NCBI RefSeq assembly: GCF_007004625.1
Contig: NZ_VIFV01000001.1
Location: 186,001-250,000 of the forward strand
Length of the DNA stretch: 64,000 nucleotides
DNA from: Planococcus salinarum
GTDB lineage: Bacteria > Bacillota > Bacilli > Bacillales_A > Planococcaceae
Direction of reading: 5' to 3'
The translations under genes and the position numbers were made by a program. Under the pieces are notes generated by a model. That model was not told where the DNA came from. It searched no databases and worked only from the letters and a program-made list of their open reading frames with translations. This document shows positions 34,098-41,960 of the stretch, in pieces; position 1 is the stretch's first letter; the number at the start of each line of letters is the position of its first letter.

Positions 34098-34553
34098 CTA
34101 ATGGTGAGTCTTTTTTTTAAGTGCCGTACAAAAAATGCCCGGCGCCACTTCAAAATCTTCCATCTCAATAAAACCATGGCTTTCATAAAGCTTTTTCGCA
34201 GGTACATTCGCCTTTCCGGTGCTGACGGTAAAATTCAATCCTTGATATTTTGTTAATAAAAAAACCAGAAGCCTGCTGCCGATTCCTTCCCTGAAATGCC
34301 CGGGATCAACCACAAGTCGGTGGATATCTATCGTCTCGCTTTCTTTTTTATACGAGAGAAAGCCCAGCAGGCGGTCTTTCTCCATGTATCCCAGAAATAC
34401 TTCATCGCTGTTCCGGAGCTCAAGAATGGATTCCTTCAATTGCGGGATGCCCTGAAATCCCATCATTTCCGCTTCCACCAGGTAGGCCGGATGCTGAATC
34501 TTTTGTATCGCTTTGGCTGTAGATTCACTCCGATGATCAAGTTCTTGTATCAA
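34098..34553 (-). CDS. GNAT family N-acetyltransferase
   Basis: About 151 residues. The acetyl-CoA binding core is visible as HRLVVDPGHFREGIGSRLL (about 77-95), corresponding to motif A (V-x-P-x-x-R-x-x-G-I-G). Downstream strands FTVSTGKANVPAKKLYESHG match motif B. The substrate is not identifiable. The start is taken at TTG 34553, 8 nt after AGAGG; the in-frame GTG at 34559 almost touches that site. It is monocistronic. Confidence 0.85.
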   Translation of the reverse strand: MIQELDHRSESTAKAIQKIQHPAYLVEAEMMGFQGIPQLKESILELRNSDEVFLGYMEKDRLLGFLSYKKESETIDIHRLVVDPGHFREGIGSRLLVFLLTKYQGLNFTVSTGKANVPAKKLYESHGFIEMEDFEVAPGIFCTALKKKTHH

Positions 34554-34652
34554 CTGCACTCACCTCTTTTCAGATAGCAGCTCATCCAACAGAATGAAGA
34601 GCGCGGAACTTTTCACCCTCTTCACTCCCTCCCACTTATGCTCCCGACGAAG

Positions 34653-35330
34653 CTAACTTGTTTTCCGGATCAGGTCCGGATTGTTGTTTTTTGGTGAATT
34701 GACTGCATCAGAAACTTCATATGCTTCCATTTCGCCTTCCTCAAACGGCTTCAATAAGCTTTTCAACAATTCGACATCCTGCACATTCGGATCCAGCCAG
34801 ATTTTTTCCGCTTCCTTGGATAAGATGACCGGCATGCGGTCATGGATGGATTCCATTATTTTATTGGGTCCGGTCGTCAGAATGGAGCAACTGTGGACGG
34901 TTTCCCCTTCCGGCGATTCCCAGGATTCCCACAGGGCTGCAAAAGCAAATGGCTCACCCGATTTCATCTTGATCAGCATCGGTGTTTTGCCGTTTTCTTC
35001 TTTTTTCCATTCATAGAACGCATCCGCCACCACAAGGCATCGTTTCTTTTTAAAGGCATTGCGGTAACTCGGCTTTTCTGCTGCTGTTTCCGCTCGGGCA
35101 TTGATCATTTTGTAGCCTATTTTCGCTTCTTTTGCCCATGGTGGAATAAGCCCCCAACGCAATTTCCCGAGACGGTTTTTACTGCCATCGCTGATGACGG
35201 CTGCCACTTGCTGGGAAGGTGCCACATTATAGCTTTGTTCAAACTCTTCTTCGTCAAACGAAGCCTGCTCGATGTCAAAGCGTTCCAGTATAACGTTGTA
35301 ATCTGCATATAACGCAAATCTGCCGCACAT
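34653..35330 (-). CDS. SRAP family protein (YedK/HMCES type)
   Basis: 225 residues. The start is fixed at 35330 because the protein must begin MCGRFALYADYN: after Met removal, Cys2 is the catalytic residue that crosslinks to abasic sites in single-stranded DNA. Other conserved elements are NVAPSQQVA (about 36-44), WGLIPPWAKE, NARAETAAEKP and FYEWKKE, and His in the C-terminal HDRMPVIL. It protects abasic sites from cleavage during replication. GGTGG lies just upstream. No SOS box was recognised. Confidence 0.92.
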   Translation of the reverse strand: MCGRFALYADYNVILERFDIEQASFDEEEFEQSYNVAPSQQVAAVISDGSKNRLGKLRWGLIPPWAKEAKIGYKMINARAETAAEKPSYRNAFKKKRCLVVADAFYEWKKEENGKTPMLIKMKSGEPFAFAALWESWESPEGETVHSCSILTTGPNKIMESIHDRMPVILSKEAEKIWLDPNVQDVELLKSLLKPFEEGEMEAYEVSDAVNSPKNNNPDLIRKTS

Positions 35331-35644
35331 ACCTACCACCCTTTCGCAATAATTGTAACTTTTTCCCTGTAATATGAACAGAACCATAATTTATAATTAA
35401 TGCTTCATTTTTACGGGATAACTTAACGTGGAATTGCTTTTTATATTATTCCCGGATTTACAATTTACAGTATATTATTATCATAAAATCACAAATCCAT
35501 TATGAAAAATCCGATTTTTTTACATAAACTGTTAATGTCCTATTAAAAATTTCTTGAATCCTTTTAATACGAAGGGTTCTAAACCCTTTCCTAAGGAAAG
35601 AGTGTTATAATAGACATACAATGATTTCCGTAAGGAGGAATAAC

Positions 35645-36076
35645 ATGGCTACTGCACGAGAAATGAGTTTGGTCAATAAAGATTTCCTGGTAGAAGAACT
35701 CGGGCTGAAGCAACAGGGCAATTCGGCTGTTTTTACAAATGAGGATACATTTGTATTGTCTCCGTCTGTTCAGCGATACGAAAAGGGATTTGACGTCAGT
35801 GATTTTACTTTGGCGAAATACGATCCGGAAAAACAACAGGGATTCCTGATTGTCCGCTATATGGACACCTTCCTCATGGCCAAGCTTGAAAGCTTCATTG
35901 ATAAGATGATGCCTCCTGAGCTGAAAATCACGAAGAAAAACACAAAACCGCATTGGAAATTTACTGTAGCCGAAAATCCGGCTTATCATATCGTCAACAC
36001 CCAGAACAAAGAATTGCGCTATCGTTTACAGGAACCATCCAAAAAGCAAATCCTATCGTACTTCAATAAAATGTAA
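35645..36076 (+). CDS. Conserved small cytosolic protein, unknown function
   Basis: A 143-residue soluble protein with mixed alpha/beta character, no signal peptide, no Cys and no recognised motif. Notable segments are YDPEKQQGFLIVRYMDTFLM and a basic C-terminus (RYRLQEPSKKQILSYFNKM). GTAAGGAGG precedes ATG at 35645; the longer frame from 35621 covers that ribosome site and is rejected. It has its own terminator. I do not recognise the family. Confidence 0.75.
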   Translation: MATAREMSLVNKDFLVEELGLKQQGNSAVFTNEDTFVLSPSVQRYEKGFDVSDFTLAKYDPEKQQGFLIVRYMDTFLMAKLESFIDKMMPPELKITKKNTKPHWKFTVAENPAYHIVNTQNKELRYRLQEPSKKQILSYFNKM

Positions 36077-36079
36077 AAG

Positions 36080-36114
36080 AAAGCTCCCGGATGGATCCAT
36101 CCGGGAGCTTTTTT
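36080..36114. terminator. Bidirectional terminator
   Basis: AAAGCTCCCGGATGG / CCATCCGGGAGCTTT perfect hairpin with T-run, between convergent genes. Confidence 0.95.
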
Positions 36115-36115
36115 G

Positions 36116-36307
36116 TCATTCCTCTTCTTTTTTACGAATAGGATTCTTTTCATCGCCTACGCCGGTATTGTCATGGGCCCCTTCTTTCCGGAGCTGTTCG
36201 CCATCACGCTTTGCGGAATCCTTCCCCCCGAAAGTGCCGTGATTCTGTCCTTTTCGCCTGGTATTCTTGGTTTCCTGCTCACGGTCGGAAAATTCCTCTT
36301 TACTCAT
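36116..36307 (-). CDS. Small hydrophilic stress-type protein
   Basis: A 63-residue protein, nearly all charged or polar (Lys, Arg, Glu, Asp, Gly), probably disordered. It contains GTFGGKDSAKRDGEQLRKEG, a Gly/Lys/Asp-rich pattern similar to small stress hydrophilins. CAGGAGGG precedes ATG by 6 nt, and a SigB-type promoter lies at 36343-36367. No defined family is assigned. Confidence 0.72.
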   Translation of the reverse strand: MSKEEFSDREQETKNTRRKGQNHGTFGGKDSAKRDGEQLRKEGAHDNTGVGDEKNPIRKKEEE

Positions 36308-36342
36308 GGAGATCCCTCCTGGATGATTGTCATACTTGTTCT

Positions 36343-36367
36343 TTTCCCCAATTCCTCCAAAGAAAAC
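36343..36367 (-). promoter_or_regulatory. SigB-type promoter for the small hydrophilic protein
   Basis: GTTTTC, 13-nt spacer, GGGAAA on the minus strand, about 35 nt upstream of the start codon. Confidence 0.65.
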
Positions 36368-36418
36368 ACCGATAGTAGCTGAATCCAGTAATTCTGCCTG
36401 CCACTGCCTTTTTTCAGA

Positions 36419-36898
36419 TCAATAAACGAAATCAAAAGCTGAAAAACCGAAATAGACGGCAAGAAACGACAACAGCGCAAAAATCACGTGTTCTGCCGAG
36501 CCACCGGTTTTGGTGGTGACCGGGAAACGGACAGTGAATTTAAAAGGAAAGAATAACTTAATGCCGTTTTTAGTGGCCATATCGAGCAGAAGATGACTGC
36601 CTATCCCCACCAGCAAACCGGCTGCAAGCGCTGCGTTCGGCAGGAATGTATGGAACAGGTAAGCCGCCATCAGCAAAAAGACCAGGCTGTGGGTGAATGT
36701 CCGATGGCCGAATAGGCCATTGATGATTTTCGAAACGAGCGGAAATGCCCTGCCGATTTTACTGCCGCCATGGCAGATATCCGGTATTACTGCACCAACC
36801 GCTCCCGCTCCGAGAAGTATAACCGGATCGTAATTCGTTATTTGTGCAAATGCAAGTCCTGCTGCAATACCGCCAATGATGTGTGTTTTTCCCGTCAT
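36419..36898 (-). CDS. YdjM-family inner membrane metal-dependent hydrolase
   Basis: 159 residues. The N-terminus MTGKTHIIGGIAAGLA is the family hallmark (TH near the start as metal ligand). PDICHGGSKIGR, GHRTFTHSLVFLL and GIGSHLLLDMATKNGI supply further His/Asp ligands. Four to five hydrophobic segments indicate a membrane protein. The family (YdjM/YfhP) is annotated as membrane-bound metal-dependent hydrolase with unknown substrate. Start 36898 follows AGAAGGAG. Confidence 0.87.
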   Translation of the reverse strand: MTGKTHIIGGIAAGLAFAQITNYDPVILLGAGAVGAVIPDICHGGSKIGRAFPLVSKIINGLFGHRTFTHSLVFLLMAAYLFHTFLPNAALAAGLLVGIGSHLLLDMATKNGIKLFFPFKFTVRFPVTTKTGGSAEHVIFALLSFLAVYFGFSAFDFVY

Positions 36899-36986
36899 GC
36901 TGATGCTCCTTCTGTTCTCCTCTCTTTTATTATACGGAAAATAGGGTATGGTGGAGTATAAGAATATCAATAAAGGAGTTTTCGTT

Positions 36987-37637
36987 ATGGGAATTCATAC
37001 ATTTTTCAACTCACTGAACGATTTGGAGCGCATTATTCGGGCTCCGGGGAGATTTAAATTCGAAGAACATAATGTGGCAGCACATTCCTGGAAGGTCAGC
37101 CAATATGCCATGTTCTTCGCTACAATTGAAGAACGCGCCGGACGCGAGATCGATTGGAAATCGCTTTATGAAAAAACCATCAATCACGATTTCGCAGAGG
37201 TGTTCATCGGCGACATCAAAACACCGGTCAAACATTCTTCTCCTGAATTGAAAGAAATGATTTCCAAGGTCGAAGAAGGGATGATGGAAAAATTCATCAT
37301 CCGTGAAATCCCCGAGGAATTCCAACAGGTATTTTTTGATCGCATGAAAGAAGGAAAGGACGAAACGATTGAAGGCCGCCTGCTCGAACTGGCTGATAAG
37401 CTCGATCAATTTTATGAGTCCTTCAACGAAATGAAACGCGGAAACGCGGACCCGGAATTCGGCAAGATGTACCGCATCGCGCTGACTAAATTGCTCAACA
37501 TCCCGCTTGAAGCAAGTGTCGGCTACTTTAAGAACATCCTTCTAGAAGATGTTATCAACGAAGACAGTGTCATTGATGTCAAAGGGATTACGCTGCAGGT
37601 GCTCGAACGCCATAAGCATTCACCATATATTTCATAA
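36987..37637 (+). CDS. HD-domain 5'-nucleotidase (YfbR-like)
   Basis: 216 residues. The HD-superfamily metal ligands are visible in order: His in NVAAHSWKVS (about 25-34), the HD pair in INHDFAEVF (about 68) and a later Asp in LELADKLDQ. The family removes 5'-phosphate from deoxynucleoside monophosphates such as dAMP or dUMP. AAAGGAG lies 8 nt before ATG at 36987; the frame from 36948 covers that site. Divergent from the ydjM-like gene. Confidence 0.85.
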   Translation: MGIHTFFNSLNDLERIIRAPGRFKFEEHNVAAHSWKVSQYAMFFATIEERAGREIDWKSLYEKTINHDFAEVFIGDIKTPVKHSSPELKEMISKVEEGMMEKFIIREIPEEFQQVFFDRMKEGKDETIEGRLLELADKLDQFYESFNEMKRGNADPEFGKMYRIALTKLLNIPLEASVGYFKNILLEDVINEDSVIDVKGITLQVLERHKHSPYIS

Positions 37638-37675
37638 TCGCCTTGTGGTAAATTAATAAGAGCATAAAATAACCC

Positions 37676-37708
37676 GGAGGTGAATCCCTTAGTCAAGGGA
37701 ATTTATTG
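37676..37708 (+). promoter_or_regulatory. Hairpin between ribosome binding site and TTG start
   Basis: GGAGG (37676-37680) is separated from the TTG start (37706) by 25 nt, but TCCCTT and AAGGGA at 37685-37700 can pair as a 6-bp stem with a 4-nt loop. If it folds, the effective spacing becomes 9 nt, close to optimal. Confidence 0.6.
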
Positions 37709-39007
37709 GACCCCATACTTTTAGTGAATTCAGCGTTATTCGTTTTATTAATTTTATTTACAGCAATTTTTGTCGGAGCGGAGTTCGCAGTAGTCAAAGT
37801 CCGCATGTCCCGCATCGATCAGCTGATCGAAGAGGGAAACAAGCGAGCCGGCCTCGCCAAAAAAATTCTGGATGACCTGGATTATTATCTGTCCGTCTGC
37901 CAACTCGGCATCACGGTGACTGCTCTCGGCCTGGGTTGGTTGGGCAAACCGGCTGTCGAACAGGTCATCCTTCCTTTTTTCGTGGATTTCGGTTTGCCTC
38001 CATCTTCAGCGCTCCTGATTTCTTTCGTCCTGGCTTTCTCCCTGGTGACGTTCCTGCATGTGGTCATCGGTGAAATGACGCCAAAGTCCCTCGCACTGCA
38101 CTCGGCTGAGCGCATGACGCTGGCTCTTGCTCCGGTGTTGTATGTATTCGGAAAAACCATGGCACCGTTCATCTATATAATGACCGGTGCCTCGCGAGTG
38201 CTGTTGCGCATATTTGGCATACAGCCGGCCCTGGCCGAACAGGGGCATTCGGAAGAGGAATTGAAAATCATCATGGCACAAAGCTTTCAAAGCGGTGAAA
38301 TCAACCAAGCGGAATTGTCTTATATGCAAAACATCTTCGCCTTTGATGAACGCAGCGCAAAAGATGTCATGGTGCCACGCACGCAAATGGTCGCTTTTTC
38401 CGATACCCTGAATTCCCGAGAGTTGTTGGAGGAAATACGTGAACACCGTTTTACACGTTACCCGATCGCAAGGGATGGCGACAAGGACGACCTGATCGGC
38501 TTCATCAACGCCAAAGAGATCCTTACGCATTACGCGGTCAATGGTTCGGTCGAAATGACGGAGCTCATCCACAGCCTGCCGTATTTCCATGAGACCACCC
38601 CGCTGCAGACGGCTTTGGTGAAAATGCAGAAAGACCGCACCCATATCGCGTTGGTGATTGATGAATATGGAGGCACTTCCGGCTTGATAACTATGGAAGA
38701 TATTCTCGAGGAAATCGTTGGGGAAATAAGGGATGAATTTGATGAAGACGAAGAAGCGGATATTATTAAAGAAAATGAACATCGCTATTTACTGAATGGC
38801 AGGGTACTTTTAAAAGATCTCGAGGAACGTTTCGGGCTTGAGTTCGAGGACAGCGAGGATATCGATACGATTGCCGGCTGGATCCAGCATCAGCTGATCG
38901 AAGCTGAGACGGGAAAAACATTTGAAAAGAATGGTTCCCGCTGGTCCATCCTGGCGATGGACAATCACCATATCCTGAAAATTTCTCTTGATATGCTCAT
39001 CGATTAA
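37706..39007 (+). CDS. CNNM/CBS-domain membrane protein (hemolysin C family)
   Basis: 433 residues. The N-terminal CNNM (DUF21) membrane domain (about 1-195) has three to four helices and the FVGAEFAVVKVR motif. Two CBS domains follow (about 215-335; VMVPRTQMVAF, RYPIARDG, ALVIDEYGGTSGLITMEDIL). The CorC/HlyC transporter-associated domain lies at the end (about 350-433). The family is linked to magnesium/cobalt efflux. TTG start at 37706: no other start in frame fits, and the usual N-terminus MDP is conserved. Own terminator. Confidence 0.88.
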   Translation: MDPILLVNSALFVLLILFTAIFVGAEFAVVKVRMSRIDQLIEEGNKRAGLAKKILDDLDYYLSVCQLGITVTALGLGWLGKPAVEQVILPFFVDFGLPPSSALLISFVLAFSLVTFLHVVIGEMTPKSLALHSAERMTLALAPVLYVFGKTMAPFIYIMTGASRVLLRIFGIQPALAEQGHSEEELKIIMAQSFQSGEINQAELSYMQNIFAFDERSAKDVMVPRTQMVAFSDTLNSRELLEEIREHRFTRYPIARDGDKDDLIGFINAKEILTHYAVNGSVEMTELIHSLPYFHETTPLQTALVKMQKDRTHIALVIDEYGGTSGLITMEDILEEIVGEIRDEFDEDEEADIIKENEHRYLLNGRVLLKDLEERFGLEFEDSEDIDTIAGWIQHQLIEAETGKTFEKNGSRWSILAMDNHHILKISLDMLID

Positions 39008-39025
39008 GCAATACCCAATCCATTA

Positions 39026-39070
39026 AACAGGGCAGAAAGAAGCAGCGCTTCTTTCTGCCCTGTTTTTTCT
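39026..39070 (+). terminator. Terminator after the CNNM/CBS gene
   Basis: AACAGGGCAGAAAGAAG / CTTCTTTCTGCCCTGTT long stem followed by TTTT. Confidence 0.95.
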
Positions 39071-39162
39071 CTTCATTAAAAAATAGATGCCGTTGAAATT
39101 CCGAATGGAGAGGTGAGCAACCAATTCCATCAACTTTTTAAGGCAAATTCCCATTCTTTAGG

Positions 39163-39187
39163 GTTAACCTCTGCAACGAGCGGGCAT
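39163..39187 (+). promoter_or_regulatory. SigB-type promoter for the YihY-family gene
   Basis: GTTAAC, 13-nt spacer, GGGCAT about 40 nt upstream of the start. A perfect GGGTAT follows at 39191 but without a well-placed -35. Confidence 0.5.
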
Positions 39188-39225
39188 ATAGGGTATAAGG
39201 AATTTTAATATTGGAGGTTGAAAAT

Positions 39226-40068
39226 ATGGGGAAAGTAAAATCCTATGGGAAAGAATTCGGAGAAAAGTTTAAAGAAGATAATGCAACCATACTTGCAGCA
39301 GCACAGGCTTACTATTATCTGCTTGCCATTGTGCCATTATTGATCCTGCTGCTGGCCATCCTGCCTTATCTGCAAATCGACCCGCAGCGTGTCATGGAAT
39401 TTATGGGCACAATCCTTCCCGGTGAAGTCGCATCGACATTCGAAGAACAAATCGTCAGTGTTGTCACAACACCATCCGGTGGTCTGCTGACTTTTGGTAT
39501 TCTGGGTACATTATGGTCCGCTTCAAATGCAGTCAGCGCATTTATCAAAGCAACAAATGAGGCTTACGATGTGGAAGAAACAAGATCGTTCATCAAACAG
39601 AAAGGCGTGGCCATCCTGTTGACATTGTTCATGCTGGTTGCAGTTATTATCGCTCTTGTACTGCCGATTTTCGGTGGAGCCATCATTGATATGATCAGTT
39701 CGTTCATGAACTTGCCGTCACAGACGGAAATCCTGTTCCAGGTGCTTCGTTGGGTCATCTCCATTGCAGTAATGAGTATCGTTCTGGCATTCATGTACAA
39801 AATTGCACCAAATAAACACTTCCCGTTCAAAGAAGTAATTGTTGGTGCCGTAATTGCTACAGTATTATGGCAGCTGGTATCTCTAGCCTTCTCATTCTAC
39901 GTATCAAATTTCGGCAGCTTTAATGCAACCTATGGCAGTCTGGGTGGTTTGATCATTCTGATCCTATGGTTCTTCCTGACTGGGCTTATCCTGGTGATCG
40001 GTGCTGAAGTCAATGCCATCATTCACAAAAGAAAAAACACAAAAAATGAACCCGCCAAAGTTTATTGA
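39226..40068 (+). CDS. YihY/BrkB-family membrane protein
   Basis: 280 residues with six predicted membrane helices. Family landmarks are ILAAAQAYYYLLAIVPLLIL (about 20-39), LWSASNAVSAFIKATNEAYD (about 103-122), KHFPFKEVIVGAVIATVLW and the C-terminal YGSLGGLIILILWFFLTGL. Once thought to be RNase BN, the family is now regarded as membrane proteins of unknown, possibly transport, function. GGAGG precedes ATG at 39226. A SigB-type promoter upstream fits the stress-regulated relatives in Bacillus. Confidence 0.87.
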   Translation: MGKVKSYGKEFGEKFKEDNATILAAAQAYYYLLAIVPLLILLLAILPYLQIDPQRVMEFMGTILPGEVASTFEEQIVSVVTTPSGGLLTFGILGTLWSASNAVSAFIKATNEAYDVEETRSFIKQKGVAILLTLFMLVAVIIALVLPIFGGAIIDMISSFMNLPSQTEILFQVLRWVISIAVMSIVLAFMYKIAPNKHFPFKEVIVGAVIATVLWQLVSLAFSFYVSNFGSFNATYGSLGGLIILILWFFLTGLILVIGAEVNAIIHKRKNTKNEPAKVY

Positions 40069-40080
40069 TAACGCAAAGTA

Positions 40081-40131
40081 AAACACCCCGCTTTTCACGA
40101 GCATGCGCTGCTCATGAAAAGCGGGGTGTTT
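40081..40131. terminator. Long bidirectional hairpin terminator
   Basis: AAACACCCCGCTTTTCA pairs with TGAAAAGCGGGGTGTTT around a GC-rich loop. It follows the YihY gene and overlaps the end of the M19 remnant. Confidence 0.92.
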
Positions 40132-40379
40132 GCTTTGCATAAACCGGTATCAAATCGGCAAGTGTGCCAAAAAATTCCAGCGCCCAAATCCTTCCACTTG
40201 GGGTTCAGTAAAATGCTTTTGCAATTCATCAATTCGATGTCTCCCTCCTGCAGCCGCTCAAAATTCGCATCCAACTTTTCACTATTCCGGAAATCCAACA
40301 GTGGCGCGTGGTAAAGTGCATCTCTTTTCGCCACCTGCATTTTGAATAAGGCATCGCAATGCGTATCGATGATTTTCAA
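40095..40379 (-). pseudogene. Remnant of a membrane dipeptidase (peptidase M19), N-terminal fragment
   Basis: From a TTG at 40379 the frame reads LKIIDTHCDALFKMQ, then ALYHAPLLDFRNSEKLDAN and FERLQEGDI. This is the N-terminus of M19 dipeptidases, including the HCD zinc motif. After about 70 residues the similarity stops, and the frame runs into the terminator hairpin of the neighbouring gene. A normal M19 enzyme has over 300 residues, so about three quarters is missing. GGAGGGGG still precedes the start. It is a deletion remnant. Confidence 0.72.
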
Positions 40380-40396
40380 TTGTCCCCCTCCTTCCA

Positions 40397-40666
40397 TCAG
40401 CCTCCCCAGGAGATTTCGGTGGAATAAATCAGGCTGTCGTCGACAAAAATCCTGCATTTGGTATGGCGGCAGCCCAGTCCCAATGAAACCTTGATGTCCT
40501 TATACTCCCCTTCTTCCCCTCTGAGTTTCCCGAACAATCTGGAGCTGAGTGCAAAGCCTGGCTGGTCATCCTGAAGAACACCGTCCACCCATAGTTTTTT
40601 TTGATCCCACTTGCTTTCAACCCGAATACGATGTGAAGAATGCTCTATTATCCATATATCTTTCAT
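40397..40666 (-). CDS. Small conserved Bacillales-type protein, unknown function
   Basis: An 89-residue protein of mostly beta character: WIIEHSSHRIRVESKW, KLWVDGVLQDDQPGFAL, EYKDIKVSLGLGCRHTKCRI and FVDDSLIY. I recall similar small proteins in Bacillus but no name or function. TGGAGGAG precedes ATG. It lies 17 nt upstream of the M19 remnant and probably once shared a transcript with it. Confidence 0.72.
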   Translation of the reverse strand: MKDIWIIEHSSHRIRVESKWDQKKLWVDGVLQDDQPGFALSSRLFGKLRGEEGEYKDIKVSLGLGCRHTKCRIFVDDSLIYSTEISWGG

Positions 40667-40733
40667 CGTAACTCCTCCATTTCATCTTGTTATGGACAGT
40701 ATAGCAAATATTCTGAAATTCCTCTTCATCAAA

Positions 40734-40770
40734 ACAGCCGGCCCGTCATTGTGGCGGGCCGGCTGTCAGC
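40734..40770 (-). terminator. Terminator of the yeeI-like gene
   Basis: ACAGCCGGCCCG / CGGGCCGGCTGT stem followed by TTTTG on the minus strand. Confidence 0.85.
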
Positions 40771-40863
40771 TTAAGTACATGGTTATTTTTTATTTATTTC
40801 GCGGCAAACGATTTTGAAGCATAGGTCTATGACCACCAGAGTTGGTTGTTGTTACTCCTGTCC

Positions 40864-41586
40864 TCATTCGTCCAAATCGACATTGTGGTAAACCTGCTGG
40901 ACGTCTTCGAGGTCTTCGAGGGCATCAATCATTTTTTCAAATTGCGCCTGTGCATCTTCCGGCAGTTCGATGTCATTCTGCGCCATCATCGTGAATTCAG
41001 CGACCGTGAAATCGGTGATACCGGCCTCTTTGAAGGCTTCCTGCACCAGATGGAATTGGTCCGGTTCGGCATAAACGATGACCGCCCCTTCCTCTTCTTC
41101 GACATCGCGGACATCGATATCCGCTTCCATCATCATTTCAAGCACTTCATCGGCAGACTTCTGTCCCTCGATTCCGATGACTGCAATGTGATCGAACATA
41201 TAGGCAACAGATCCGCTGACGCCCATATTGCCGCCGTTTTTGCCGAACGCCGCTCGCACATCAGACGCAGTCCGGTTTACGTTATTCGTCAATGTATCAA
41301 CAATGACCATCGAGCCGTTCGGGCCGAATCCTTCATAACGCAGTTCATCATAGCTTTCTTCGGAGCCGCCCTTGGCCTTTTCGATTGCCCGGTCAATGAT
41401 TGCTTTTGGCACATTGTATGTTTTCGCCCGTTCCAACACCACTTTCAATGCCTGGTTCGAATCAGGATCCGGCTCACCCTGTTTGGCGGCCACGTAAATC
41501 TCACGCCCGAATTTTGCATAGATGCGGCTTGTGTTGGCATCTTTTGAAGCTTTTTTTTCTTTAATATTGTTCCACTTGCGTCCCAT
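40864..41586 (-). CDS. yeeI: YebC/PmpR-family regulator (YeeI type)
   Basis: 240 residues, matching B. subtilis YeeI almost throughout: [20 protein letters not shown] at the start, [28 protein letters not shown] and [20 protein letters not shown]. The three-domain YebC fold includes an acidic C-terminus ([17 protein letters not shown]). Recent work on YebC proteins links them to translation of proline-rich stretches, and older work to transcription control; which applies here is open. The start at 41586 is the ATG of MGRKW; the in-frame start at 41598 is not conserved. Confidence 0.93.
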   Translation of the reverse strand: MGRKWNNIKEKKASKDANTSRIYAKFGREIYVAAKQGEPDPDSNQALKVVLERAKTYNVPKAIIDRAIEKAKGGSEESYDELRYEGFGPNGSMVIVDTLTNNVNRTASDVRAAFGKNGGNMGVSGSVAYMFDHIAVIGIEGQKSADEVLEMMMEADIDVRDVEEEEGAVIVYAEPDQFHLVQEAFKEAGITDFTVAEFTMMAQNDIELPEDAQAQFEKMIDALEDLEDVQQVYHNVDLDE

Positions 41587-41690
41587 AGGGTTTCCCACTT
41601 TCTTTCAGCTTTGAATGTGAAGAACGTTCACTCCCTCTATTATATAATAAATCTCCGTATTTGTTCGAATTATACCGGAGAAAAAGCGCG

Positions 41691-41722
41691 AAAAGAAAAG
41701 CTCCGCTGGATACAAGCAGAGC
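41691..41722 (-). terminator. Terminator of the NO synthase operon
   Basis: GGCTCTGC / GCGGAGCTTTTC hairpin with one mismatch, followed by a T-rich tail on the minus strand. Confidence 0.75.
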
Positions 41723-41725
41723 CGT

Positions 41726-41947
41726 TCAAGATTTCGTTTTGTCCACCCGGTGATATTCGGATATTTGCGTGACTCTCACTTTTCCCGTGTGCAGCTCATG
41801 ATAAATTCCCCTGCTGTCGGTGAAAGAGATATATTGATCCCGCTCCCTCCGAACCAGATCTTCTGCTTTTTCCTGAGATTCCTCAAAAATGAATCTTCGG
41901 ATATAATGTTCTTCATCAAAAAAATAGGTGACTTTGAATTCTTTCAT
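41726..41947 (-). CDS. Small protein downstream of NO synthase, unknown function
   Basis: 73 residues starting MKEFKVTYFFDEEHYIRRF, followed by FEESQEKAEDLVRRERDQY and SRGIYHELHTGKVRVTQISE. It is probably a small alpha/beta protein. The start at 41947 follows GAGAGGGG; the longer frame runs back through the NO synthase gene and is rejected. It is 13 nt after the NO synthase stop, so co-transcribed. I recognise no family. Confidence 0.72.
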   Translation of the reverse strand: MKEFKVTYFFDEEHYIRRFIFEESQEKAEDLVRRERDQYISFTDSRGIYHELHTGKVRVTQISEYHRVDKTKS

Positions 41948-41960
41948 GCAAACACCCCTC

